A model generated the notes under the pieces. The model was not told the origin of the DNA and made no database searches. It saw only the letters and a list, made by a program, of their open reading frames with translations. The translations under genes and the position numbers were made by a program. From Cobetia crustatorum (GTDB lineage Bacteria > Pseudomonadota > Gammaproteobacteria > Pseudomonadales > Halomonadaceae), in the NCBI RefSeq assembly GCF_000591415.1, contig NZ_JEMF01000039.1, positions 62,001 to 126,000 on the forward strand: a DNA stretch of 64,000 nt, read 5' to 3'. This document shows, one piece after another, positions 10,634 to 19,926 of this stretch (the stretch's first letter is position 1; the number at the start of each line of letters is the position of its first letter).

Positions 10634-11257
10634 TCAATGCCGGCCCGAACCAGCGCTTGAACCAGCACCAGAGCAGCCACCCTCGGTACGACGCGTGGCT
10701 TTCAGCATCTCATCCGCCAGCTCGTGCAGTGCCAGGCGGCGATTCATCGCGGTCTTGCGCAGATACTGATAAGCCGCGTCTTCACCCAGCCCGCGGCTCT
10801 CCATCACCAACGCCTTGGCGCGATCGACACTGCGCCGTTGCACCAGGGTCGTCTGGGTGCGGTTGAGCTCACCTTTCAAGGCACGATGCGCCTCGAAACT
10901 GGTGATCGCGACCTCGACCATCGTGCGCACCATCGCTGGCATCACATGATCGACCACATACGCCGACACCCCCGCCCCTGCTGCCTCGCGCACCAGATCC
11001 GGCGCATCCTCACTGGCCAGCATGATCATCGGCTTGGGATAGCGGCGTCCTAGCTGGCCAAGATGCTCCAATGTATCGCGACTGGGCAGGTCGGCATCGA
11101 TGATCACGGCATCTGGTTGATGCAGCTCAACCAGTGCATGCAGGTCTTCGCGTTCATCAACACGCAGCGCCACCTCGAAGCCAGCACTCAATAGTGCCTG
11201 CTCCAGCGCGGCGGAACGCTCGCTGCGGACATCGACGATCAGCACAGTCACGGGCAT
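10634..11257 (-). CDS. nasT: NasT-type ANTAR antitermination regulator
   Basis: This 207-residue protein has an N-terminal receiver-like domain (TVLIVDVRSERSAALEQ, then AVIIDADLPSRDT) and a C-terminal ANTAR RNA-binding domain (LVQRRSVDRAKALVMES, then AYQYLRKTAMNRRLAL). ANTAR proteins bind paired hairpins in leader RNA and prevent termination. The start at ATG 11257 is backed by AGGAAA and the family N-terminus MPVTVLIVDV; the frame stays open 37 codons further upstream. It is the first gene of nasT-nasS and is divergent from the nitrate porter. Confidence 0.89.
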   Translation of the reverse strand: MPVTVLIVDVRSERSAALEQALLSAGFEVALRVDEREDLHALVELHQPDAVIIDADLPSRDTLEHLGQLGRRYPKPMIMLASEDAPDLVREAAGAGVSAYVVDHVMPAMVRTMVEVAITSFEAHRALKGELNRTQTTLVQRRSVDRAKALVMESRGLGEDAAYQYLRKTAMNRRLALHELADEMLKATRRTEGGCSGAGSSAGSGRH

Positions 11258-11786
11258 GTCAGGGTTTCCTCGGCAGAACGTGTCAGGCAACTTTTCCACA
11301 TGGCCTGAACGTTGCAGGAATCGTGCCGCATGCTGGTGCAACCATGCCGTAGCGCGCTTTGCGCGCACCTACCCTGCACAGCAATGACGCAAGCCAGCTA
11401 GATCACCATCATCGTGCGCCAGACTGGTACGCCATCGCACCGTCACGCACCGCAGACGAGCACGCCGCTTGGCTCATGGCGGCTGCCCCTGCGGTAAACA
11501 CAGCAATGACTCAGCATCAACTCATTGATATTGCTGGCCTTACCCCGTCACTACCGGCACAAGTGGCGCGGTCCTTGCTTTGTTAAACACAGTGTCACGC
11601 GAGTGCTGTCATCTGGCTCTCGAATCGTGACGCCCATGACGTAGACCAGGCTCCCATGAGTACGAGTGCGTCGAACCCGGCACCTCAACGACGAGGCAGC
11701 CCTGCTGTTCTCAACAGCCGTTCGACCATTCTCTGAACGCACTCACCGTGTGTTCGGTATCGACGCTGCATCAGGAGCCCGCACTC
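11258..11786. promoter_or_regulatory. Divergent nasT / nitrate porter control region
   Basis: This 529-bp stretch contains no convincing gene. Close to the porter start there are two adjacent small hairpins, GCTGT-N5-ACAGC (11704-11718) and CGTTC-N11-GAACG (11719-11739). They could be part of an ANTAR target in the leader, but no U-rich terminator follows them, so a classical NasT attenuator is not demonstrated. Confidence 0.35.
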
Positions 11787-13145
11787 ATGGATATTCGCAA
11801 CAAGGCCAACCGCATCCGGCTGTTCAGCCTGAAAACCCCGCAAATGCGTGCCTTTCACATGTCGTGGTTCGCCTTTCATGTCTGCTTCTTCGGCTGGTTC
11901 GGCATTGCACCGCTGATGGCGGTGGTGCGTGACGACCTCGGCCTGACCAAGACCCAGATCGGCAATACCATCATCGCCTCGGTCGCGATCACCGTGATCG
12001 TACGTCTCGCCATCGGCGTGTTATGTGATCGCATCGGGCCACGCAAGGCCTACACCTGGCTGCTGTGCCTCGGTTCACTGCCAGTGATGAGCATCGGCTT
12101 CGCCGACAGCTTCGAATCCTTCTTCCTCGCCCGCCTGGCGATTGGTGCCATTGGCGCCTCCTTCGTCATCACCCAGTACCACACCTCAGTGATGTTCGGC
12201 CCGAATGTCGTCGGCACCGCCAATGCCACTACCGCGGGCTGGGGTAACCTCGGCGGCGGTACCACCCAGATTCTGATGCCGCTGGTCATGGCGGGCCTCT
12301 TGATGCTGGGCGTTGAGCAAACCCTCGGCTGGCGTTTGGCGATGGTGGTGCCAGGCATCGTGCTGTTCCTGACTGGTATCGCGTACTACTTCTTCACTCA
12401 GGATGCCCCGGACGGCAACTTCAGTGATCTGCGAGAACGTGGCGAGCTACCCAAGGCGGAGAAGGAATACAGCATGCGCGCCACCTTCGGCGCGGCAGCA
12501 CGCGACATCCGTGTCTGGGCCCTGTTCCTCGTCTATGGCGCTTGCTTCGGGGTCGAGCTGACCATCAACAACGTCGCCGCCATCTACTTCTTCGATCACT
12601 TCGATCTCGATCTCGCCACCGCCGGCCTCATCGCGGGGCTGTTCGGCTTGATGAACCTGTTCGCGCGCACCCTGGGCGGCGTGTTCTCTGATCTGTTCGC
12701 CCGTCAATCAGGCCTCAAGGGCCGCGTGCGCTGGCTGTTCATCGCGCTGCTATGTGAGGGCGTGGCATTGGTCGGCTTCGCGCAGATGGAAACCCTCGCC
12801 GTGGCGATTGGCATCATGCTGGTGTTCAGCCTGTTCGTGCAGATGGCGGAAGGCGCCACCTTCGGCATCGTGCCGTTCATCAACCGCAAGGCACTGGGCG
12901 CGGTGGCTGGTATCGTTGGTGCGGGTGGCAACGCCGGTGCTGTCGCCGCTGGCTTCCTGTTCCGCAGTGAGGAGCTGAGCTATCAAGAGGGCCTGATGTA
13001 TCTGGGCATGGGCGTGATCGTGATCTCGCTGTTCGCGCTATTGGTACGCTTCAGCGCCGCCACTGAGGCCGAGGAAGACCGCGCCTATCAGGCGGCGGTC
13101 TCTGAGCGCGAACAAGACTCTACGCAGCAGCCCGCCTCTGCGTAA
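11787..13145 (+). CDS. Nitrate/nitrite porter, NarK/NasA-type MFS transporter
   Basis: This 452-residue major facilitator protein has about twelve membrane helices. Both nitrate-signature stretches are present: GWGNLGGGTTQILMP in the first half and GAGGNAGAVAAGF in the second. An MFS loop motif CDRIGPRKA lies between helices 2 and 3. It should import nitrate (and/or export nitrite) for assimilation. The ATG at 11787 follows CAGGAG; the open frame starts earlier at 11748 without a ribosome site. It is divergent from nasTS, which probably controls it. No nitrate reductase is in the window. Confidence 0.9.
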   Translation: MDIRNKANRIRLFSLKTPQMRAFHMSWFAFHVCFFGWFGIAPLMAVVRDDLGLTKTQIGNTIIASVAITVIVRLAIGVLCDRIGPRKAYTWLLCLGSLPVMSIGFADSFESFFLARLAIGAIGASFVITQYHTSVMFGPNVVGTANATTAGWGNLGGGTTQILMPLVMAGLLMLGVEQTLGWRLAMVVPGIVLFLTGIAYYFFTQDAPDGNFSDLRERGELPKAEKEYSMRATFGAAARDIRVWALFLVYGACFGVELTINNVAAIYFFDHFDLDLATAGLIAGLFGLMNLFARTLGGVFSDLFARQSGLKGRVRWLFIALLCEGVALVGFAQMETLAVAIGIMLVFSLFVQMAEGATFGIVPFINRKALGAVAGIVGAGGNAGAVAAGFLFRSEELSYQEGLMYLGMGVIVISLFALLVRFSAATEAEEDRAYQAAVSEREQDSTQQPASA

Positions 13146-13211
13146 AACGTCCTCCTCTGCGTAGAACGTCCACCTGATCAAACGCTGCCGGATAAACATC
13201 TGCCTTCCAGA

Positions 13212-13255
13212 TACGACAAAGCCCCCGCCTCGCAAGAGACAGGGGCTTTGTCGTA
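13212..13255 (+). terminator. Hairpin terminator after nitrate porter
   Basis: A 14-bp perfect stem (13212-13225 with 13242-13255, containing ACAAAGCCCC / GGGGCTTTGT). There is no long U-tract after it, only the U-rich arm. It is the only strong hairpin downstream of the porter. Confidence 0.65.
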
Positions 13256-13323
13256 CTGAATGCAGTGCACCGTCAGTCATCACCAGAGGCACGTCAGGGG
13301 GACTCAGGAGAGCAGGCACAAAA

Positions 13324-13353
13324 AAACCGAGCCCCCATGGGGAGACTCGGTTT
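13324..13353 (-). terminator. Intrinsic terminator for the small lipoprotein gene
   Basis: The stem AAACCGAG / CTCGGTTT (13324-13331, 13346-13353) is extended by CCCC/GGGG. On the minus strand it is followed by a run of T, placing it about 50 bp after the lipoprotein stop. Confidence 0.8.
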
Positions 13354-13403
13354 CTGATGCTGCCTGACGTGCCCACTATCTGAGCAACATCATGCCACGC
13401 ATC

Positions 13404-13571
13404 TTAACTATCGGTGGCGTTCTCGACGCTATCACCCGCTTCTTCCACGGTGTTATCCATCTTCTCACCGGCCTTCTCCATCGGGCCTTCATCTTCACAA
13501 CCCGCGAGTGACAGTCCGCCAATGCCGAGCATGGCAATCATCAGTGTGCTACCCAGTGTCTTGATCTTCAT
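13404..13571 (-). CDS. Small entericidin-like lipoprotein
   Basis: A 55-residue predicted lipoprotein. A short basic start (MKIKTLGS) and hydrophobic segment lead to the lipobox LSLAGC, with Cys at about residue 24. The mature part is about 30 acidic residues rich in Glu, Asp and Ala with a heptad-like pattern (EKAGEKMDNTVEEAGDSVE). Size and pattern resemble entericidin/YtxH-like small envelope proteins of unknown or stress-related role. The ATG at 13571 is preferred because GGGAGAG precedes it; the open frame extends 16 codons upstream. It is a single-gene unit with its own terminator. Functional assignment is weak; lipoprotein character is strong. Confidence 0.8.
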   Translation of the reverse strand: MKIKTLGSTLMIAMLGIGGLSLAGCEDEGPMEKAGEKMDNTVEEAGDSVENATDS

Positions 13572-13773
13572 GATCTCTCCCTCGAGTCGTCGGCCAATGC
13601 CTGGCCCTCTCCGTGACATTCACCACGGCCTTTACTGCGACCTTCACAGCAATGGGTAAAATGGATGCGACGGCGTCGTGTTGTCGCCGTCCTCTCAGTG
13701 ATATGGAGCGAACAGGTTGTGATTTCAAGTCTTGTGCAACACCGAGTTGCACATGCCTGCATCCATCATGCCG

Positions 13774-14346
13774 CTATACATCAGGGCCCATGAAATTGTG
13801 ATGAAACAGCACTTCACCACCCAGCCCCTGCAGATACCCCGACACTAGCTCGAAGGCGACGAAGGCACCGGGCACATCATGATGATTGCAGTACAAGCCA
13901 TAGTGGCGCGCAGGATGGAATCCAAGGTGAGCGTAGAAATCGGCATGACCGGCCGCGACCACGGCACCAGCACCCAACAGACGACAACGCTTGACCGCAG
14001 AGATCACCAGCCGCTTGCCGATGCCGTGCCGCTGATGCTGTGGCAATACCGCCAGCGGTGCCAATGCCATCAACACGCGATCGGGATAACCAGATAGCGC
14101 AACACGTGAGGCCATCACATGTCCCAACAGACGACTCTCACCTTCACTGAGGTGCCGACCACTTTCAGGGTCTGTGACATGTTCGGCCACCAAAGAGATT
14201 TGCGCCTGCTCACCATGACGCAGCCGCTCTCCTAGCAATGCCTCGCGATGGCCGGCAAAAACTGATTCATGAATGCGATAAACCCGCTCATGATCAAAAG
14301 TGCGTTCTTCACGAATGCGAAGATTCTCGGCCGTGCTGTCACTCAT
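13774..14346 (-). CDS. GNAT-family N-acetyltransferase (YhbS-like)
   Basis: This 190-residue protein is a GCN5-related acetyltransferase. The acetyl-CoA motif is LAPLAVLPQHQRHGIGKRLV, with the Q/RxxGxG/A loop as QRHGIG. Further on, HADFYAHLGFHPA matches the C-terminal motif of YhbS-like members. These enzymes transfer acetyl groups to amines or protein N-termini, and the substrate is unknown. The neighbours (lipoprotein, DEAD helicase) do not suggest a pathway. Confidence 0.85.
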   Translation of the reverse strand: MSDSTAENLRIREERTFDHERVYRIHESVFAGHREALLGERLRHGEQAQISLVAEHVTDPESGRHLSEGESRLLGHVMASRVALSGYPDRVLMALAPLAVLPQHQRHGIGKRLVISAVKRCRLLGAGAVVAAGHADFYAHLGFHPARHYGLYCNHHDVPGAFVAFELVSGYLQGLGGEVLFHHNFMGPDV

Positions 14347-14448
14347 CTGTCAGCTCCCTGTCAACGCCCTGCCAATCAAGGCGACTCCCCTTTAGATTAG
14401 CCAGCGGATGCATATGCAGCGAGGTGCAATCTACTGCTCAAAAAGCAC

Positions 14449-14473
14449 GATGCCCGCCAAGAAGGCGGGCATC
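14449..14473 (-). terminator. Intrinsic terminator for dbpA
   Basis: A 10-bp perfect stem GATGCCCGCC / GGCGGGCATC with a 5-nt loop. On the minus strand it is followed by GTGCTTTTTG, about 75 bp past the dbpA stop. Confidence 0.8.
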
Positions 14474-14549
14474 GATAAGCGTGATCTCAAGGTCGAAAGA
14501 GACATTAGATCTCTGAACAGTACCCGGCAGGTCTTTCGACCTCTGCGGG

Positions 14550-15950
14550 TTAGCTCTTGAGACGACGGGCGCGGAAGGAGCGACCCTTGAGCTTGCCATT
14601 CATCAGTTGAGCCAGCGCTGTCTTGGCAACATCGCGCTCTACCGCCAGGAAGGTCGTGCGCGCCAGCACCTTGATCTTGCCTATCTGGCTGCCGGACATG
14701 CCGCCGTCGCCAGTCAGTGCACCCAGAATGTCGCCAGGACGCAGCTTGTCCTTCTTGCCACCGTCAATCTGCAGCGTAGCCATGCGGGCATAGAAAGGCT
14801 CGCGCGTCAGCATGCTCTTGGACGGCAGCGGCTCCGGTGTCAGCGTCTGTTCCAGGAACTCACCGAGCTTGGTCAGGCGGTAATCTTCTTTCTCGGTATA
14901 CAGCGTGCAGGCAATACCAGAGCTGCCAGCGCGACCGGTGCGGCCAACGCGATGGACGTGGGCATCGAGATCACGTGCGATCTCATAGTTGAACACCGCA
15001 TCCAGCGCTTCGATATCGAGACCCCGTGCCGCCACATCGGTGGCGACCAGGATAGACGCACTCTTGTTGGCGAACATCACCAGCGTCTGGTCACGCTCAC
15101 TCTGCTCCAGGTCACCGTGCAGTGACATCGCGCTGAAGCCGTGCTCATTGAGCGCATCGCTGACCTCCTGCGCCTCACGCTTGGTATTGCAGAACACCAC
15201 ACTGGATTCCGGACGATACTTGAGCAGCAGAATGCGCAGCGCTTCAAAGCGCGCTTCATTGTCGGCCACACGGTGAAACAGCTGACGAATGCTGCTTTCA
15301 TCATGGGTCGAGGCCACTTCGATGCTGGCCGGATCACGCAGCATGCGCTCGGCAATCGGACGCACGCTATCCGCGAAGGTCGCGCTGAACAGCAGGGTCT
15401 GACGATCTTCCGGCGCCTCGGCAACGATGGCATCCAGCACCTCAGCGAAGCCCATGTCCAGCATACGATCGGCTTCGTCCAGCACCAGCGTGTTGAGCTC
15501 GGCAAGGCTCAGACTACCCTTGCGCAGATGCTCGTCCACGCGTCCTGGCGTACCGACGATGATGTGAGCGCCATGCTCCAACGAACCCAACTGCGGGCCA
15601 AACGGTGCACCACCGCACAGTGCGAGCACCTTGACGTTGTGCATGCCGCGCGCCAGACGACGAATCTCTCCAGCGACCTGGTCCGCCAACTCACGCGTCG
15701 GACACAGCACCAGCGATTGCACGCGGAAGCGAGACACCTTGAGGCGCGACAGCAGGCCGAGGCCAAAGGCGGCTGTCTTGCCAGAGCCGGTCTGGCCCTG
15801 AGCGATCACATCTCGCCCTTCCAGCATCAGAGGCAGACTCTGCGCCTGGATAGGCGTCATCTCGTGATAACCCAGCGTTTCAAGATTGCTGAGCAGTTCG
15901 GGTGCCAGCGCCAAAGTGGCAAAGGCAGAAGTGGCGGTGGCATCAGTCAC
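14550..15950 (-). CDS. dbpA: DEAD-box RNA helicase DbpA
   Basis: This 466-residue ATP-dependent RNA helicase should act in 50S ribosome assembly on 23S rRNA hairpin 92. The helicase core is complete: Q motif and TPIQAQ, Walker A AQGQTGSGKT, PTRELA, GTPGR, DEAD (VLDEADRMLDMGF), SAT (LLFSATF), then STATDVAARGLD and HRVGRTGRAG in the second RecA domain. The C-terminal 75 residues (KDKLRPGDILGALTGDGG...IGKIKVL) match the DbpA RNA-binding domain, which separates it from RhlE and SrmB. It is monocistronic. Confidence 0.95.
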   Translation of the reverse strand: MTDATATSAFATLALAPELLSNLETLGYHEMTPIQAQSLPLMLEGRDVIAQGQTGSGKTAAFGLGLLSRLKVSRFRVQSLVLCPTRELADQVAGEIRRLARGMHNVKVLALCGGAPFGPQLGSLEHGAHIIVGTPGRVDEHLRKGSLSLAELNTLVLDEADRMLDMGFAEVLDAIVAEAPEDRQTLLFSATFADSVRPIAERMLRDPASIEVASTHDESSIRQLFHRVADNEARFEALRILLLKYRPESSVVFCNTKREAQEVSDALNEHGFSAMSLHGDLEQSERDQTLVMFANKSASILVATDVAARGLDIEALDAVFNYEIARDLDAHVHRVGRTGRAGSSGIACTLYTEKEDYRLTKLGEFLEQTLTPEPLPSKSMLTREPFYARMATLQIDGGKKDKLRPGDILGALTGDGGMSGSQIGKIKVLARTTFLAVERDVAKTALAQLMNGKLKGRSFRARRLKS

Positions 15951-16890
15951 GGGGACATTCCTTCAGATCAATGAACGATCACGAGCCGAACAGGCAGGTG
16001 CGCGCGGGCGCAGAGCATAGCAGAGACAGCTCTCCAACGCCTGTTGCACCGGCGCGTTGCACTGATGAGAACATCTAGCGAGATAGGCGTATCCATGATG
16101 GAGAGAGATCAAACAACCATGCTTCAAACATAAGCCACTCGCATTAGATATAAATCCAGCGCTTCACTCCAAATAATGGTTTTAATCAAACTGTATTTTG
16201 TTTGTGACACAGGTCATTTATTAATCCTTATTAATTCATCAAAATAGTCACTGGCATCTTCAGTCATCACTTCGCGCGCTCTCGTTCTAGCACCATGTCT
16301 GAACACCCCATCCAGACATCATGCTTGGGAATCACGTTAAGACAGCATGGCTGGATATGCCGATAGACTGACGTTTCTACCTCCATGCTCGCCATTTTTT
16401 GATGATGGAAATACAGCGGCATCATGAGATTACTCGTCATAACATCACCTACTCATGTCGTGACACGCATGCATGATAGCGTTCATGGGCAATGATGAAA
16501 AATAACGATAAAAATGACAATGAAATAGTCTCACTATGTATTTTCTCATTAACAAACAAAGTGTTACGGAAATTATAATCTTTAACTCTAGCGACATGCC
16601 TGCTTGATTTACGGATAACGGTCGGCCGTGAAACAAGCCTCCATTGCAGAGCGGGTCATAAAAATCGATGTTGCTAATATCACTACTACGATAAAGACAT
16701 CATCACCAATGACATGCATAGGGACCCATGACTGTCATTGTGTCGATGCGCTATTACCAACACGAAACACCTCATAGAGCGGAGCTATTCACTAACCGCC
16801 GGCTACCCATGCATCACAGTGAAAGCACCTTTTCATCTGCGCATCGGACAGCACACATGACGCAATATTCAACTCAGGGAGCTAAACGAC
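15951..16890. other. Long AT-rich non-coding stretch upstream of the orphan flavoprotein
   Basis: These 940 bp hold the dbpA promoter at the left and the flavoprotein promoter at the right. I see no convincing gene; the short open frames inside lack ribosome sites and protein-like composition. One perfect 7-bp inverted repeat with an 11-nt loop, ATGTCTG / CAGACAT (16295-16301, 16313-16319), could be an operator. The AT-richness at 16490-16720 is unlike the surrounding backbone. Confidence 0.5.
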
Positions 16891-18378
16891 ATGCAGGATT
16901 TTTCCAACATAACGACATATGGTTGCGTCGTTGCCGGCGTAGGCCCTGCAGGGATGGGCTTTTTATTCAATGCGCTAAAAAACGGTCAACTGCCTGAGCT
17001 GGCCCAACGCGGACTACTGATTGTCGATGCCGGTGGCACGCCTGCCGGTGGACGTCTCGGAGCGGGGCGGCTCGGGGAATATCGCATTACCGCCAATTCG
17101 GTTGGCGACGTCTTTCTCGACTGCCTGAGAGATCCGGCACTGGCTGAATTCTTCGCTCCGCTTGAAGGTGACTCCCGCCTTGAAGGCATTCGCGCGCAGG
17201 CGTTCAGCGCTCCCGCGCTTGACGAAGTCGGCGCGCTATTGGAAGCCGCTTCTGCGTTGGTGCTGGACTACATCACCACATTGTCAGGCGCAGAGCTCTG
17301 GTGCGGCACCAGTCTCGATGCGCTGCAGCGTGTTGATGACTGCAACATCCTGACGTTGTCCCATATGCCGGGACATGACTCTCGCCCCCTGCGCGTGCGG
17401 ACACGCAACCTGGTACTCAATCTGGGTGGCCATCAGTCGCCAGAATACCTGATGGATAGCCTCAGCCGGCAGAGTCTCTCTCTCTCCTCACGCGCCCGCG
17501 TCTACAGCGGAGATGAACTACTGCGCATGCCAGAAGGGTTGCTGCGCAGCCTGTTGCTGCCGCGTCTGCGCCGCGGTGGACGTATCTGCGTAATAGGAGG
17601 CTCGCACAGCGCCTTCTCAATGCTGGATGTGCTGGCGACGGCACTGGGCAATACGCGCGTCACTGAAATCACGCTACTGCATCGCTCACCGATTCGGTTG
17701 TTCTTCGAGAATGCCGAGGAAGCACAGGCCGCTGGCTATACCTTTGACCCTGAACGCGATGTATGCCCAATCAGTGGGCGTATCAATCGTTCTGGCGGGC
17801 TTCGCTATCGCGCATTGGCGATCGGCCAGGAAGTTCTCGCCACCGGTCGTCTGGAAGACTGCGCGATGAATGTTCGCTTGATTCAGACAGGCCCAGGCCC
17901 GACTCAACGGCTGCTGGAGGCCAGTGAAGCGCTGGCAGATTCACCCATCGTGATTCAGTGCAACGGCTATCAGCCTATCTTGCCGCGCATGACGGATGCC
18001 GAGCACCAACCGCTAACGCTAAGCGAGGTAAAAGGCGGACTGGATTCTGATGCCAACGGCAATCCGCGTGATCTTCACGGCAGACTTCTCACCGGCCTCT
18101 ATCTGTTCGGGCTGGGCGCTGGCCTGGCGGTAGACCCGACGCTGGGTAGCGAAGCCGCCTTTGATGGTCGTATCTATGGCGTTTGGCAGTTCCACCACCA
18201 CGCCAGCCTGCATGCGCTGAATGCCATCATGGAGCGCACTGCTGAACCTGACACTGTGTTGGCCATGCAGCCGCGCAGCGAAGATGCCGTCTCGAAGGCC
18301 GATGAAGACGCCACTGGCGGCGACCTGTCCTCGGCCCTCTCGGCGCTGAGTGGCACGCTGCGGCCAGCGATGATCTAG
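16891..18378 (+). CDS. FAD/NAD(P)-binding oxidoreductase of unknown substrate
   Basis: This 495-residue protein has two dinucleotide-binding motifs: VVAGVGPAGMGFLF near the N-terminus (FAD) and ICVIGGSHSAFSML around residue 230 (NAD(P)H). The overall plan resembles class-B flavin monooxygenases and N-hydroxylases. Later landmarks are IVIQCNGYQP and YLFGLGAGLAVDPTLGSE. The ATG at 16891 has AGGGAG at a good distance. It stands alone, with a long AT-rich upstream region and its own strong terminator, so context gives no substrate. I do not recognise a named family. The flavoprotein assignment is firm; the function is open. Confidence 0.8.
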   Translation: MQDFSNITTYGCVVAGVGPAGMGFLFNALKNGQLPELAQRGLLIVDAGGTPAGGRLGAGRLGEYRITANSVGDVFLDCLRDPALAEFFAPLEGDSRLEGIRAQAFSAPALDEVGALLEAASALVLDYITTLSGAELWCGTSLDALQRVDDCNILTLSHMPGHDSRPLRVRTRNLVLNLGGHQSPEYLMDSLSRQSLSLSSRARVYSGDELLRMPEGLLRSLLLPRLRRGGRICVIGGSHSAFSMLDVLATALGNTRVTEITLLHRSPIRLFFENAEEAQAAGYTFDPERDVCPISGRINRSGGLRYRALAIGQEVLATGRLEDCAMNVRLIQTGPGPTQRLLEASEALADSPIVIQCNGYQPILPRMTDAEHQPLTLSEVKGGLDSDANGNPRDLHGRLLTGLYLFGLGAGLAVDPTLGSEAAFDGRIYGVWQFHHHASLHALNAIMERTAEPDTVLAMQPRSEDAVSKADEDATGGDLSSALSALSGTLRPAMI

Positions 18379-18736
18379 TCGATACTCTGTTCATCGTCGC
18401 TTACGTAATGCTTTTCCCGTCGTTACGCCTGGCGGATGAAACAGCATGAGATCAAGTAAAAAAGGATATCATCAGGTGATTATTTTTTAGCAAAAAGATA
18501 ACAATAATGAGTCATGGCATCTGATATCACTTTCACATGCCAACAAAAAACGCCGCCATCCATGATTATTATGGATGGCGGCGTTTTTACCTTCAACTTT
18601 CATGACACTCAAAGCTAATCATGCTCAATTATGCAACGTGACATCACATTCAGGTGCAACACACTGATAAAACCGGAGTGCCACTGATGAATCGACATCG
18701 ATCAACACAGCCGAGCATGATCACGAGGCGTCAATA
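18379..18736. terminator. Intergenic region with a strong bidirectional terminator
   Basis: The 358-bp gap between the flavoprotein and the convergent DoxX-like gene. It contains an 18-bp perfect stem (18546-18563 with 18571-18588; core AACGCCGCCATCCAT) with a 7-nt loop. The ends are A5/T5, so it works on both strands. Nothing else is evident in the gap. Confidence 0.85.
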
Positions 18737-19177
18737 TCACTTCGCGAGAGCAGTCTCTTCTGCCAAACGCGCCTGCTTGCCACCCAGTGTGTAGCAGGTA
18801 TCAATATCACGCAGCATGAACAGCGCGACACAGGCTGCCAGCATCGGCCATGCGGCGAAGAACAGCAGGTTGTCCCAAGGTGTGAAATACAGGCTGAACG
18901 CGGAAAGCGTGGAACCCGCATGCAGAATCAGCACGAGACCGTAGGTGATGGTCTTCTTCACACCCGCGAGGAACAACACCAGCAGCACCATCTCGATGGC
19001 GGCGAGCACATAGACGATACTGTGGCCAACACCCGCCACGGAATAGAATTTCTCAAAGATACCGACGGCATGACCAGGATCGATGAACTTGTCCAACGTC
19101 CACATCGTCATTACCAGAAACACGCCCAGACGCAGCAACAGCAGGGATAGTCGAATTCGTGAGGCATACTGATTCAT
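18737..19177 (-). CDS. DoxX-like integral membrane protein
   Basis: A 146-residue membrane protein with four predicted helices: LSLLLLRLGVFLVMTMWTL, IVYVLAAIEMVLLVLFLAGV, TYGLVLILHAGSTL and LLFFAAWPMLAACVALFML. The RLGVFLVMTMWTLDKF and GHAVGIFEKFY pattern resembles DoxX-like quinone-associated or redox membrane proteins. No catalytic residue can be assigned. The ATG at 19177 is chosen because GGAGAT precedes it and the helix follows directly; an open frame from 19240 adds a Cys-rich tail that looks spurious. Confidence 0.75.
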   Translation of the reverse strand: MNQYASRIRLSLLLLRLGVFLVMTMWTLDKFIDPGHAVGIFEKFYSVAGVGHSIVYVLAAIEMVLLVLFLAGVKKTITYGLVLILHAGSTLSAFSLYFTPWDNLLFFAAWPMLAACVALFMLRDIDTCYTLGGKQARLAEETALAK

Positions 19178-19503
19178 GCAGTTTATCTCCAGTAGTAAAA
19201 AGGCGTGTTTTAGACAACAGGGAGTCATCGTGTACAGCACTTCCTTTCACCTACGCAGAGCATGTGACCTTGGTTTCACTTTCGCGGAGATTTCTTGAAA
19301 AAAGAGCCATTCAAGAGATTATTTGCGCGTTTTGCATGATTGGCGCAAGCCACTATTGATAAGAGCGACTTTACACCTCCTCTTGCGCTGCCCTTGTGGT
19401 ACCTGCGCTAGCGACTGCTGCCAATACCTCATCAGAGGACGGTGTCAGCGATGTTCCATCTTCCACGGACATCTTCCACGGTCATCATCTACGGAGACTT
19501 TTC
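19178..19503. other. Divergent intergenic region
   Basis: 326 bp between the DoxX-like gene and the hypothetical gene at 19504. It must hold both promoters. Just before the right-hand start there are short imperfect repeats of CATCTTCCACGG (about 19458-19495). No gene is visible. Confidence 0.4.
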
Positions 19504-19926
19504 ATGCCTGCGGACACACCTCCCAAACCGCTGATACGCTTTCATCCCGGGCACTCGCCAACGACTGACACGTGCGCCACATCACGCGACACACCCATCG
19601 AATCACGCTATCCACTACTGAACGAGCAATTGCAGGCGCACGCCACACGTATCATCGCGGAACGCGACAACGGCGATATCGTCGCGTATGCCTGTGCGGT
19701 AAGTGCAGTGCCAACGGTGGCACAGGAAATCTGGCTAGCCAGTGGGGAGCTGGAAGCCTTCGCCATCCACCACGGCATCACATTGAGCTGTGTTGAGGAT
19801 GTGCTCGGCGAGCAACCACACGACCTGCCGACACCTGATGGCATGCCCGCCACCCACAGCCCTGACACCTTTGATTGGCTGCATATCGCGCTGGAATATC
19901 TAGTAAATGGCACAACAGCAGGCTGA
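19504..19926 (+). CDS. Hypothetical protein, 140 aa
   Basis: I do not recognise this protein. It is soluble and mildly acidic, with no signal peptide or membrane helix. The N-terminal 35 residues are Pro/Thr-rich and probably disordered. The rest looks globular (HATRIIAERDNGDIVAYACA, then WLASGELEAFAIHHGITL). The ATG at 19504 follows GGAGACTTTT; an earlier in-frame start at 19396 has no ribosome site. Codon use matches the GC-rich backbone, so it looks native. No operon partner is evident. Confidence 0.55.
   Translation: MPADTPPKPLIRFHPGHSPTTDTCATSRDTPIESRYPLLNEQLQAHATRIIAERDNGDIVAYACAVSAVPTVAQEIWLASGELEAFAIHHGITLSCVEDVLGEQPHDLPTPDGMPATHSPDTFDWLHIALEYLVNGTTAG

Noticed and set aside
15141-15974. 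277-codon plus-strand open frame opposite dbpA
   Set aside because: DbpA is unmistakable on the other strand, and the shadow has no ribosome site or motifs.
16445-16636. 63-codon minus-strand open frame in the AT-rich gap
   Set aside because: No ribosome site, atypical Cys/His/Met-rich composition and no neighbours to suggest a gene.
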